Below are positions 50,469 through 58,458 of a DNA stretch of 59,202 nt, piece after piece. The stretch lies in the NCBI GenBank assembly GCA_026398895.1, contig JAPLRZ010000033.1, forward strand, positions 1 to 59,202. Direction: 5' to 3'. Under the pieces are notes generated by a model. It did not search any database. It saw nothing but the letters and a program-made list of their open reading frames with translations, and was not told where the DNA came from. Origin of the DNA: Methylococcales bacterium. Lineage in GTDB: Bacteria; Pseudomonadota; Gammaproteobacteria; Methylococcales; Methylomonadaceae. Each line of letters starts with the position of its first letter. Position 1 is the stretch's first letter. The translations under genes and the position numbers were made by a program.

Positions 50469-52352
50469 TTATTGTATCGCAGCCACTTGTTCTTCTGCAT
50501 CCATCCACGCCATTTCAGCGTCTTCCAGTAATTTGTCCACTTGCACTTTACGATCCAGCACTTGTTTCAAAAGGGGTTTTTCGCCGTCTTCATAAATAGC
50601 AGGATCAGCCAATTGTTGCTCTAACTGTTTTTGTTCCGCATGATATTTTTCCACTGCGTCTTCGGCTTTTTTCAAGGCATCGTAGAGCGGTTTATATTTA
50701 CGGCGATTTTCAGCATCTACCTTGCGCTGACCTTTACGCGACACACTCGGTTCAAGGTTTTCAGCAGGTTTTTCTTCGGCTTTTTTCTGTTCAGTCAACC
50801 AAACACGATAATCGTCTAAATCACCATCAAACGGCTGCACTTTACCGCCTGATACCAATAATAATTGGTCGGTCACAGAACGCAATAAATGCCGATCATG
50901 CGACACTACCACCATCGCACCTTGAAAATCTTGCAAGGCAACGCTTAAGGCATAACGCATTTCTAAATCTAAATGGTTAGTTGGCTCGTCCAATAACAAT
51001 AAATTGGGATTTTGATAAACCAGCAACGCCAACACTAAACGGGCTTTTTCACCGCCTGAAAACGGTCTAACCACTTCCGATACTTTATCGCCACGAAAAT
51101 CAAAACCACCTAAAAAATTACGCAAATCTTTTTCAGTCGCGGTTTTATCCAATTGTTGAACGTGCCATAACGGGCTTTCATCCAACCGTAATTGTTCCAG
51201 TTGATGCTGGGCAAAATAACCGATTTTTAAGTCTTGAGCTTCGCGGCGCGTGCCAAGCAAGGGCAACATATCGCCAGCCAATACTTTAATTAAACTTGAT
51301 TTACCCGCGCCGTTTGGACCCAATAAACCGATTCTATCACCAGCGGCAATAGTCAAACTTGCCTGTTTAATAATGCACTGTTCGCCGTAACCAATATCGA
51401 CTTTTTCCAGCGTTAATAAGGGATTAGGCATTTTTAACGGCGCAGGAAAACTAAAATCAAATGGCGAATCAACATGAGCTAGTGCAATCAATTCCATGCG
51501 TTCCAAGGCTTTAATACGGCTTTGTGCTTGTCGTGCTTTGGTCGCTTGGGCTTTAAAGCGCGTGACAAAACTTTGAATATGGGCGATTTCGCGTTGTTGT
51601 TTGAGATAGGCAGATTGTTGTTGCGCTAATTTTTCCGCTCTCATGCGTTCAAACGCCGAATAATTGCCCGTGTAGATTTCCGCTTTGCCTTGTTCAATAT
51701 GGACGATATGGTCAGTAATCGTGTCGAGAAAATCTCTGTCATGCGACACCAATAACAACGTGCCTTCATATTTACACAGCCAGTCTTGCAACCAAATCAC
51801 CGCATCTAAATCTAAGTGGTTAGTCGGTTCATCCAATAGCAACACATCGGAGCGACACATCAAGGCTTGCGCTAAATTCAAACGCATCCGCCAACCGCCA
51901 GAAAAGGAACTAACAGGATTTTGGTGTTGGCTATCGTTAAAACCCAAGCCATTCATTAACCGAGCGGCGCGAGTTTGGGCAGTATAGCCGCCAATAATAT
52001 CCAACGCCGCGTGCAGTTCCGCTTGTTTTAAACCATTGTCGGCTTGTTCAGCTTGGGCAAGTTGCTGTTGTAAGCGTCTTAATTCAGCATCACCATCGAT
52101 AATATAATCAATCGCGGCGCGGTCAGTAGCGGGCATTTCTTGCGAGACATGAGCAATCGCCAGATTGGGCGGCAAAGTAAATTCACCCTCATCCAAATGC
52201 AGTTCATCTTTAACCAGCGCGAAAAAACTCGATTTACCCGCGCCATTCGCACCCGTAAAACCGACTTTTTGTCCTTTGTGTATCGTGAATGAAGAGTTGG
52301 CAAACAAAACCCGCGCACCACGGCGTAAGGCGATATTTTTAAAATTTAGCAT
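50469..52352 (-). CDS. ABC-F family ATPase (YheS/Uup-like)
   Basis: 627 residues with two ABC ATPase domains on one chain and no membrane segments. The first has GANGAGKSS (about 35-43), SGGWRMRLNLAQAL and LLLDEPTNHLDLDAV. The second (about 312-530) has GLLGPNGAGKSSLI, SGGEKARLVLALL and LLLDEPTNHLDLEM. The linker between them is charged, and a C-terminal coiled coil (about 540-627) is typical of YheS. ABC-F proteins act on ribosomes rather than in transport. Which subfamily applies cannot be fixed by eye. Confidence 0.92.
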   Translation of the reverse strand: MLNFKNIALRRGARVLFANSSFTIHKGQKVGFTGANGAGKSSFFALVKDELHLDEGEFTLPPNLAIAHVSQEMPATDRAAIDYIIDGDAELRRLQQQLAQAEQADNGLKQAELHAALDIIGGYTAQTRAARLMNGLGFNDSQHQNPVSSFSGGWRMRLNLAQALMCRSDVLLLDEPTNHLDLDAVIWLQDWLCKYEGTLLLVSHDRDFLDTITDHIVHIEQGKAEIYTGNYSAFERMRAEKLAQQQSAYLKQQREIAHIQSFVTRFKAQATKARQAQSRIKALERMELIALAHVDSPFDFSFPAPLKMPNPLLTLEKVDIGYGEQCIIKQASLTIAAGDRIGLLGPNGAGKSSLIKVLAGDMLPLLGTRREAQDLKIGYFAQHQLEQLRLDESPLWHVQQLDKTATEKDLRNFLGGFDFRGDKVSEVVRPFSGGEKARLVLALLVYQNPNLLLLDEPTNHLDLEMRYALSVALQDFQGAMVVVSHDRHLLRSVTDQLLLVSGGKVQPFDGDLDDYRVWLTEQKKAEEKPAENLEPSVSRKGQRKVDAENRRKYKPLYDALKKAEDAVEKYHAEQKQLEQQLADPAIYEDGEKPLLKQVLDRKVQVDKLLEDAEMAWMDAEEQVAAIQ

Positions 52353-52526
52353 GGAGTATTAAGGGCAGTCCTGATGGATTATGGCGATTTATGGGGTACA
52401 TTGTACGATATAATGGTACAGTTCAGTACACACCGTTACCACACGCATGGTAATCATGACATATTGATGAGGTTTGCAGAGCGTGGGAACGATACATTAT
52501 GTTTTCTTGAAGAGGTCTTTACTAAA

Positions 52527-53750
52527 ATGTCAGAAAATTGGGCAGAACGGCAACGTCGTACAAATCAGCTTGTTAGAATAGCGGCTGATTATGTTTTTAA
52601 TCAAAAGACTGTTCAACAGACTGTTCAACCTGAACATCTCTATGGTTTGTGCAAACTAACATGGATTACAGACGGTCGTAACGTGGATAATCTAACGTAT
52701 GTAAAAAATGCAAAAATACCTGCCCTTGGATTGATATTTCAAAAGGATTTTTCTGATAAAACAATAGTGGAAGTTGCAGAAGAAATATCAAAAATTTTGG
52801 ATCAACCTGATGTTAATAAGTTGATTATTTCACACACAGGATTTTCAAATTTTTATAAGGTATATAGCAATAGCTCATTAACATGGATTGAAAGTAATTT
52901 TAATGAACTCCTCCCTTTATTCAAAAAAGCATTTCAACTTTCTAACGATAATGAAGGGTTAGAACTGATAAGAAAAATTTCTAAACTATCTGGTATTCCA
53001 AAACCAAATAATCCGAATCAAAAAATGCACCCCGAGTTTTTAATTACACCAGTATTTTTTGCTTTAGATAGTCGAATTCTATTCCCTATAATTAATGGAA
53101 GTAAAGGTGTTAAGAATTTGTTGAAAAAACTCAAGGTAGCTGGTACATCACTTGAGAATCAATATTCAGAAATGATTAAACTATATGGGACTGGTGGCAT
53201 TGATGATGCAGCAGACCTCGATCAAATTGGTAATGATATTACGGATTTTGTTGGAATTGCAGGAAGAAAACCCACTAAAAAACTTTTGGAAAGTAAGCCA
53301 GACACAGGTGGAGCTGAGTTACCTTTGAAGGATGAATCTGACATCATATCCCTTCAAGAAGCCAGAACAATTATAAGCAAACGTTTACATAACGGACTGA
53401 CAAATAAACTCAAATCTTATTTAACTAATTACACACTAATTGAAGGTCGTGATGACCGAGCCATGTTTGATGTCCTAGTCAAGAATTACGATAAAAACAA
53501 AAATGATCTTCTCATTGAAGTAAAAAGTTCTTCAGAAGCTGCGCATATAAGAATGGCAATGGGACAGTTATATGATTATTGGTTCACAATAAAAGGCGAT
53601 ATTGAACCACACCTTGCAATACTAATTCCAAGCAAACCAGACGAAGACATAATAAAACTTCTTGAATGGCTTGATATTGGGATTCTTTGGTTTTCTGGAG
53701 AAGAACTTGAAACTTGTAGCGATAGGCTTGATACCCTTATCGAAAACTAA
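52527..53750 (+). CDS. Putative PD-(D/E)XK nuclease-like protein of unknown function
   Basis: About 407 residues from the ATG at 52527. The frame is open 51 codons further upstream, but a start there would leave only 21 bases to the divergent ABC-F gene and would include a TATAAT-like -10 (52409-52414), so I prefer 52527. The first 280 residues match nothing I recognise. The C-terminal part (about 290-407) has MFDVLV, LLIEVKSS and GQLYDYW in the D...ExK...QxxxY order of PD-(D/E)XK nucleases. It is more AT-rich than its neighbours. A defence role is possible but no partner gene is visible. Confidence 0.65.
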   Translation: MSENWAERQRRTNQLVRIAADYVFNQKTVQQTVQPEHLYGLCKLTWITDGRNVDNLTYVKNAKIPALGLIFQKDFSDKTIVEVAEEISKILDQPDVNKLIISHTGFSNFYKVYSNSSLTWIESNFNELLPLFKKAFQLSNDNEGLELIRKISKLSGIPKPNNPNQKMHPEFLITPVFFALDSRILFPIINGSKGVKNLLKKLKVAGTSLENQYSEMIKLYGTGGIDDAADLDQIGNDITDFVGIAGRKPTKKLLESKPDTGGAELPLKDESDIISLQEARTIISKRLHNGLTNKLKSYLTNYTLIEGRDDRAMFDVLVKNYDKNKNDLLIEVKSSSEAAHIRMAMGQLYDYWFTIKGDIEPHLAILIPSKPDEDIIKLLEWLDIGILWFSGEELETCSDRLDTLIEN

Positions 53751-53770
53751 TCATCGTGTAGTCATGTAGC

Positions 53771-53847
53771 GTGGGCAAACATCTCTATCGTGTGCATCAC
53801 GCAAAACGGACGAAATTGGCAATGTACACAAAAAGACGTTTGCCCAC
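53771..53847. repeat. Inverted repeat in the gap before gmhA
   Basis: GTGGGCAAAC (53771-53780) pairs with GTTTGCCCAC (53838-53847). The rest of the 311-base gap (53751-54061) contains no gene. Near 54030 an AT-rich stretch (taatgataaaataaacccattataaa) may hold the gmhA promoter. Confidence 0.6.
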
Positions 53848-54061
53848 CAACTCCGATAAATAACATCCTACATTTATCGCAATTCAAACCCACCGAGTCA
53901 CTCAAGGCGGTAAGGCTCAATCCGTAAATAGCCCAATGCCCAGCATGATAGTTACAAAACTGAAACTTGCCGCTTTACCAATAACACACAACATCCCTCA
54001 TAGCCCCGCTAGTAATGATAAAATAAACCCATTATAAAAATGCGACAGCGGAGACAAGGTA

Positions 54062-54637
54062 TTGAAACTCTTTATAGACGAGCTTGAACAGCATCGTGAA
54101 ACAATGAATAACTTAGCCAGTTGTAATGGAGTGATTGAAGCAGCCGCTGAGTTGCTGATTAACACCTTACAACAAGGCGGTAAAATTTTACTGTGCGGTA
54201 ATGGCGGTAGTGCGGCGGATTGTCAGCATATCGCGGCAGAATTTGTGGTGCGTTATGAGAAAAAACGTCGGGCATTAGCGGCGATTGCGTTAACTACTGA
54301 TAGCTCAATTTTAACCGCTCATGCCAATGACTTTGATTTTGAAACGGTTTTTTCCCGTCAAGTTGAAGCATTGGGTAATTCAAACGATTGTTTGATTGCC
54401 ATTTCCACATCGGGCAACAGTAATAATGTGTTAAAAGCAGCAATAGCAGCACGCAATAAAGGCATGGCAGTCATTGCGTTAACGGGTGCGAGCGGTGGCA
54501 TGATACGCGCACAAGCGACTTTAACTGTGCTTGTGCCTTCTAGGGTGACAGCGCGTATTCAAGAAGCCCATATTTTAATTGGTCACTATTGGTGTGGTGC
54601 GGTTGAGGAGAGATTAAGTGTTAGCGACAAGCCCTGA
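54062..54637 (+). CDS. gmhA: Sedoheptulose-7-phosphate isomerase
   Basis: 191 residues, SIS-domain isomerase. CGNGGSAADCQHIAAEFVVRYE (about 47-68), ALTTDSSILTAHANDF and IAISTSGNSNNVLKAAIAAR (about 112-131) are family hallmarks. It converts sedoheptulose 7-phosphate to D-glycero-D-manno-heptose 7-phosphate. Start is TTG with ggag ten bases upstream. The related DiaA is possible by sequence, but the hldE-hldD neighbours make GmhA the better call. Confidence 0.92.
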   Translation: MKLFIDELEQHRETMNNLASCNGVIEAAAELLINTLQQGGKILLCGNGGSAADCQHIAAEFVVRYEKKRRALAAIALTTDSSILTAHANDFDFETVFSRQVEALGNSNDCLIAISTSGNSNNVLKAAIAARNKGMAVIALTGASGGMIRAQATLTVLVPSRVTARIQEAHILIGHYWCGAVEERLSVSDKP

Positions 54638-56042
54638 ATTTAATAAAGCGCGGATTTTAGTCATCGGTGATTTGATGCTGGATCGTTATTGGTCTGGACA
54701 CGCGGCGCGTATTTCACCCGAAGCTCCCGTGCCTGTGGTGCGAGTTAAAAGTACCGAAGAGCGTGTGGGTGGTGCGGGTAACGTGGCGTTAAATATTGCC
54801 AAGTTGGGCGGTCAAGTTACTTTATTGGGCGTAGTCGGTGCGGATGCGGAAGGCGATACACTTAAACAACTGTTAGAAAGCAACGGCGTGGTCTGTGACT
54901 TTGTGGTTGAGAATGCAATTCGCACGATATGTAAATTGCGTATCATGGCGCAACATCAGCAATTAATTCGCGTGGATTTTGAAGAGCCGACGCTATATTT
55001 TGACCGCGCCACATTATCAAGCCGTTTGCAAAACCATCTACCCGATTACGATGTGATTGTGTTTTCTGATTATGGCAAAGGCACATTAACTGATGTGGCT
55101 GATTATATTCAACTCGCCAAAAGCCAAGGTTTAACAACGCTGGTCGATCCTAAAGGCGTTGATTATCAGCGTTATGCTAATGCTGATATTCTCACGCCCA
55201 ACTTAGCCGAATTAAACGCGGTGATTGGTTCGTATAGCGATGAAGCTGAATTACTGGCAAAAACGCGGCAATTATTACAGCAACAACAGATTCCAAACCT
55301 ATTATTAACACGCGGCGAAGCGGGTATGACCTTAATTCAAGCTGAGCAAACCCATTCGTTACCCGCACAAGCCAAAGATGTGTTTGATGTCACAGGTGCT
55401 GGTGATACCGTCATTGCTGTGATGGCATTAAGTGTTGCCATTCAAAAGCCACTCACCGAAGCCATGTATTTGGCAAATTTAGCGGCTGGAGTCGTGGTTG
55501 GCAAACTAGGTACATCTACCGTTTCCATACTGGAATTGACTCGCGCTATGCACGGCGACCGTGATTCGTCTTTTGGTGTGGTCTCCGAAGATCAATTAGT
55601 CCAATTGATTGCCGCCGCAAGAGCCTCTGATGAACGCGTCATTATGACTAACGGGTGTTTTGATTTACTTCACGCAGGACACGTTACTTATTTGCAGCAA
55701 GCCAAAGCCTTGGGTGATAGATTGATTGTTGCGGTCAATTCTGATGATTCAGTGAAACGCTTGAAAGGCGAAACTCGTCCTATCAATGGCTTACAAGAAC
55801 GCATGACGGTATTATCAGCGTTAGCGTGTGTCGATTGGGTGGTTGATTTTAGCGAAGACACGCCAGAACGTTTGTATTGTCGGGTATTACCTGATGTCAT
55901 TGTCAAAGGCGGTGATTACACGCCAGACCAAGTCGCAGGTGGTGAATGCGTGCTTAACGCAGGGGGTGAAGTTATCATTTTATCATTTGTCGATGGGCAA
56001 TCAACAACACGCATGATTAACAAAGCGAGGGCTGGGGAATGA
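54618..56042 (+). CDS. hldE: Bifunctional heptose-7-phosphate kinase / heptose-1-phosphate adenylyltransferase
   Basis: 474 residues. The kinase domain (1-~320) contains LVIGDLMLDRYWSG, the ribokinase-type VGGAGNVALNIAKLGG (about 52-67) and VFDVTGAGDTVIAVMA (about 255-270). The C-terminal adenylyltransferase (about 340-474) has TNGCFDLLHAGHVTYLQQA. Together they phosphorylate and activate heptose for LPS. GTG start, overlapping gmhA by 20 bases, and the stop overlaps hldD (ATGA). The phosphatase gmhB is not in the window. Confidence 0.96.
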   Translation: MLATSPEFNKARILVIGDLMLDRYWSGHAARISPEAPVPVVRVKSTEERVGGAGNVALNIAKLGGQVTLLGVVGADAEGDTLKQLLESNGVVCDFVVENAIRTICKLRIMAQHQQLIRVDFEEPTLYFDRATLSSRLQNHLPDYDVIVFSDYGKGTLTDVADYIQLAKSQGLTTLVDPKGVDYQRYANADILTPNLAELNAVIGSYSDEAELLAKTRQLLQQQQIPNLLLTRGEAGMTLIQAEQTHSLPAQAKDVFDVTGAGDTVIAVMALSVAIQKPLTEAMYLANLAAGVVVGKLGTSTVSILELTRAMHGDRDSSFGVVSEDQLVQLIAAARASDERVIMTNGCFDLLHAGHVTYLQQAKALGDRLIVAVNSDDSVKRLKGETRPINGLQERMTVLSALACVDWVVDFSEDTPERLYCRVLPDVIVKGGDYTPDQVAGGECVLNAGGEVIILSFVDGQSTTRMINKARAGE

Positions 56043-57004
56043 TAGTTGTCACGGGAGGTTCTGGTTTTATCGGTAGCAATTTAATTCGCGCTTTGAATGA
56101 ACGCGGACTCGACAATATTCTGCTGGTCGATAATTTAGCCAATGGTCATAAAATCCTTAATATTGCCGATTTGAATATCGCTGATTACATGGATAAAGCC
56201 GAGTTTTTAGAAAACATTACTCTGCCAAAATTTCTAAATAAAGTCAGCGCGGTTTTTCATCAAGGCGCGTGTTCGGCAACTACCGAATGGAATGGGCAGT
56301 ATGTGATGAAAAACAATTACGACTATTCCAAGCGATTACTACACGCCTGTATTACGAAAAATATCGCCTTTATTTATGCGTCATCTGCCTCAGTTTATGG
56401 CAATGGTGAACAGGGTTTTCGAGTAGATCGGGCGTGTGAACAACCGATTAATATGTACGCCTATTCAAAATTTCAATTCGATCAACATGTGCGTTCGATA
56501 TTACCAGAAACCAAAAGCCCGATTGTTGGCTTACGTTATTTTAATGTCTATGGCCCAAGAGAACAGCACAAAGGCGCGATGAGTAGTACCCCGTTTCACT
56601 TCAATCAACAAGTGCTTGAGCATCAACAAGTGCGCTTATTTGAAGGTTGTGATGGGTTTGCCGATGGTGAGCAACAACGGGATTTTATTCATGTGAATGA
56701 CGTGGTAGCGGTGAATTGTTGGTTTTTAGATCATCCAGATCAACGCGGTATTTTTAACGTCGGCACAGGTCGCGCTGAAACCTTTAATACTATGGCGCAA
56801 GCGGTGATAGATTGGCATAAAACAGGGGAAATCCGCTACATTCCTTTTCCAGAGCATTTAAAAGGCGCGTATCAAAGCTATACCCAAGCGGATATTTCAG
56901 GCTTAAGAAAAGCAGGTTATGAACGTGAATTTCTAAGCGTTCAACAAGGCGTTACCCACTATTTGGATTGGTTGAATAGACGTTCAATAGCTTCAACGCG
57001 GTAG
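56039..57004 (+). CDS. hldD: ADP-glycero-manno-heptose 6-epimerase
   Basis: 321 residues of the extended short-chain dehydrogenase family. GGSGFIGSNL (about 6-15) binds NADP. YASSASVYGNGE and YAYSKFQFD (about 140-148) hold the Ser/Tyr/Lys triad. LRYFNVYGPREQHKGAMSS (about 165-183) is specific for HldD. It converts ADP-D,D-heptose to the L,D form used in the LPS inner core. Third gene of gmhA-hldE-hldD. Confidence 0.96.
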   Translation: MIVVTGGSGFIGSNLIRALNERGLDNILLVDNLANGHKILNIADLNIADYMDKAEFLENITLPKFLNKVSAVFHQGACSATTEWNGQYVMKNNYDYSKRLLHACITKNIAFIYASSASVYGNGEQGFRVDRACEQPINMYAYSKFQFDQHVRSILPETKSPIVGLRYFNVYGPREQHKGAMSSTPFHFNQQVLEHQQVRLFEGCDGFADGEQQRDFIHVNDVVAVNCWFLDHPDQRGIFNVGTGRAETFNTMAQAVIDWHKTGEIRYIPFPEHLKGAYQSYTQADISGLRKAGYEREFLSVQQGVTHYLDWLNRRSIASTR

Positions 57005-57018
57005 GTATTACTGTGTGA

Positions 57019-57183
57019 TGGAGGTCAGGCTTTGCCTGACTTTGCAAGCAGAGCTTGCACTCCCAAATACACGCCACTCATTAATAATAGCTGATAGAGC
57101 TAACGCACAATAAAATAATACCGTTCGTGGTGAGCTTGTCGAACCACATTCACACTTCGACAGGCTCAGTGCGAACGGTTTTG
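57019..57183. repeat. REP-type palindromes between hldD and the IS remnant
   Basis: Two repeats. 57019-57063 is the second copy of the 14.17 kb repeat. 57121-57180 is a palindrome with arms starting ccgttcg and ending cgaacgg, carrying the gagcttgtcgaa / ttcgacaggctc motif that also lies inside the MITE at 18.4 kb and, as a half copy, near 2317. Confidence 0.75.
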
Positions 57184-57207
57184 TAATCATTTTATCCACA
57201 GTTAGCT

Positions 57208-58073
57208 ATAGATACGCCAACTACGTTGGTCAGGTAAAATCGGTTGTCCGCGTTGTGACGGTGAGAACATTATCAAGCGGGGTCGGCATAGCCAGCAACC
57301 TGCGCGTTGCCGCTATGAATGCAACGCCTGTGGCAGCGTTTGATGATTTGACGGACACTGTTTTAGCGTGGCATCATCAACCGCTATCGACGTGTATATT
57401 GAGTTTGTATTTCATGGGGTTGAATTTATCAAACGCCCAGATTACCCAAGAACTGGATTTACACAAGGATGATTTACAAGTGATGACGGAACATTTGCGT
57501 GACGGTATCAATAAAAAAAGACCCGATAACGCTATCGGGTGTTGTTATTTGATGAGCTTTATCTGGTTGCAGGGCAGCCTGAGAAAGTCAAGCAAGCCAC
57601 CAGACCACCATGCAAGCGACGCTTGAAAGATGCGCGAGGCAGGGGTGAAAAACTGCCGATTTCTTGTCATGCCACAACGCTCAGGAGAAGTCGTAATTAG
57701 ACTGCTTGAGAATGCGCAGCAAAAAACCATTAAGCCTTTGATTTTACAGACGGTTGCTGCAGGTACACAGGTTTATACGGACGAGTACCCGATCTACAAT
57801 CGACTGGCGGAATGGGGATTTCAACATAAAACCGTCAATCATTCCGCCCATGAATACGCACGCGATGAAGACGGTGATGGCTTTTGCGAGGTACACTCCA
57901 ATAGCATCGAGGGCTTTTGGTCGTTATTGCGTCCTTGGCTTCGACCCCATCGTGGTATTTCTCAGGATAAGTTACCCTTATATCTGAGCTTTTTTGAGTT
58001 CGTGCATAATGTGAAAAAACGCTACTTAAAAAGACCTTGGAATCCATATAAAGCCTTAATGTTTACTAATTGA
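57208..58073 (+). pseudogene. Decayed IS1595-family transposase
   Basis: The gene can be followed through at least three frame changes. A zinc ribbon CPRCDGEN...YECNACGSV (57246-57336) breaks at a TGATGA. The next frame carries FDDLTDTVLAWHHQPLSTC (from 57341). It breaks near 57510-57555, where DELYLVAGQPEKVKQ is in another frame. It breaks again near 57650, and RSGEVVIRLLENAQQKTIKP to the C-terminus KKRYLKRPWNPYKALMF (57690-58073) is open. The DDE-domain pieces include YTDEYPIYNRL and HSNSIEGFWSLLRPWLR. The N-terminus and left terminal repeat are missing. Not functional. Confidence 0.85.
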
Positions 58074-58079
58074 CAACAC

Positions 58080-58379
58080 ACCCGTAAGGACTCTCGAATA
58101 CCGCTCCCATTGATTGCCATCTCCACCGCTTGCACTTTTATCCCTGCTTGGCAGGCGCGGTATCGATGGTTCAACATGAAGGTTTTCGTCACACATAAAG
58201 GCTTTTGGCAACGGCAACGCGGCTCTCCCGTTGCATTACGTCCCGATTTGCCAATCTGGTTACTTCGGCAACATGGGCAGATGATTTCTTGATAGCAGGT
58301 CATTTTTATGTGTGAGGTGGGTGTGCTTGGGGAGTTTCAGCCTCTGATTTTAACCTAATTTACAGATTTGACCACTACC
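58080..58379 (-). pseudogene. 5' fragment of an IS1-family element (InsA-like)
   Basis: The minus-strand frame from 58303 encodes an InsA-type zinc finger: MTCYQEIICPCCRSNQIGKS, RCRCQ, and EMAINGSGIRESLRV, close to the IS1 InsA helix-turn-helix. It is cut at about 58085, where the IS1595-like end (GGGTGTGTTGTCAATTAG on the minus strand) begins. The outer IS1 end may be GGTAGTGGTCAAATCTGTA (minus strand, 58361-58379). The rest of the element is absent. Confidence 0.75.
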
Positions 58380-58422
58380 AAGATTTCTATATTTAACAAT
58401 GATATGACCATTTAAAACGAAC

Positions 58423-58449
58423 AAAAAAAGCCCTATACAGGGCTTTTTT
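58423..58449 (-). terminator. Rho-independent terminator of the fimV-like gene
   Basis: On the minus strand AAAAAAGCCCTG, a short apex, then TAGGGCTTTTTTT follows the stop codon at 58459 by about 10 bases. The A and T runs on both sides could also allow it to work in the other direction. Confidence 0.85.
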
Positions 58450-58458
58450 CCACCGATA

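Noticed and set aside
54062..54637. DiaA (replication initiation regulator) instead of GmhA
   Set aside because: Same SIS fold, but overlap with hldE and hldD points to heptose synthesis.
57505..57545. Programmed frameshift signal (A7 run followed by the hairpin cccgataacgctatcggg) in the IS1595-like gene
   Set aside because: The -1 frame after the A run meets TAA within a few codons, and further frame breaks occur elsewhere, so decay explains it better.
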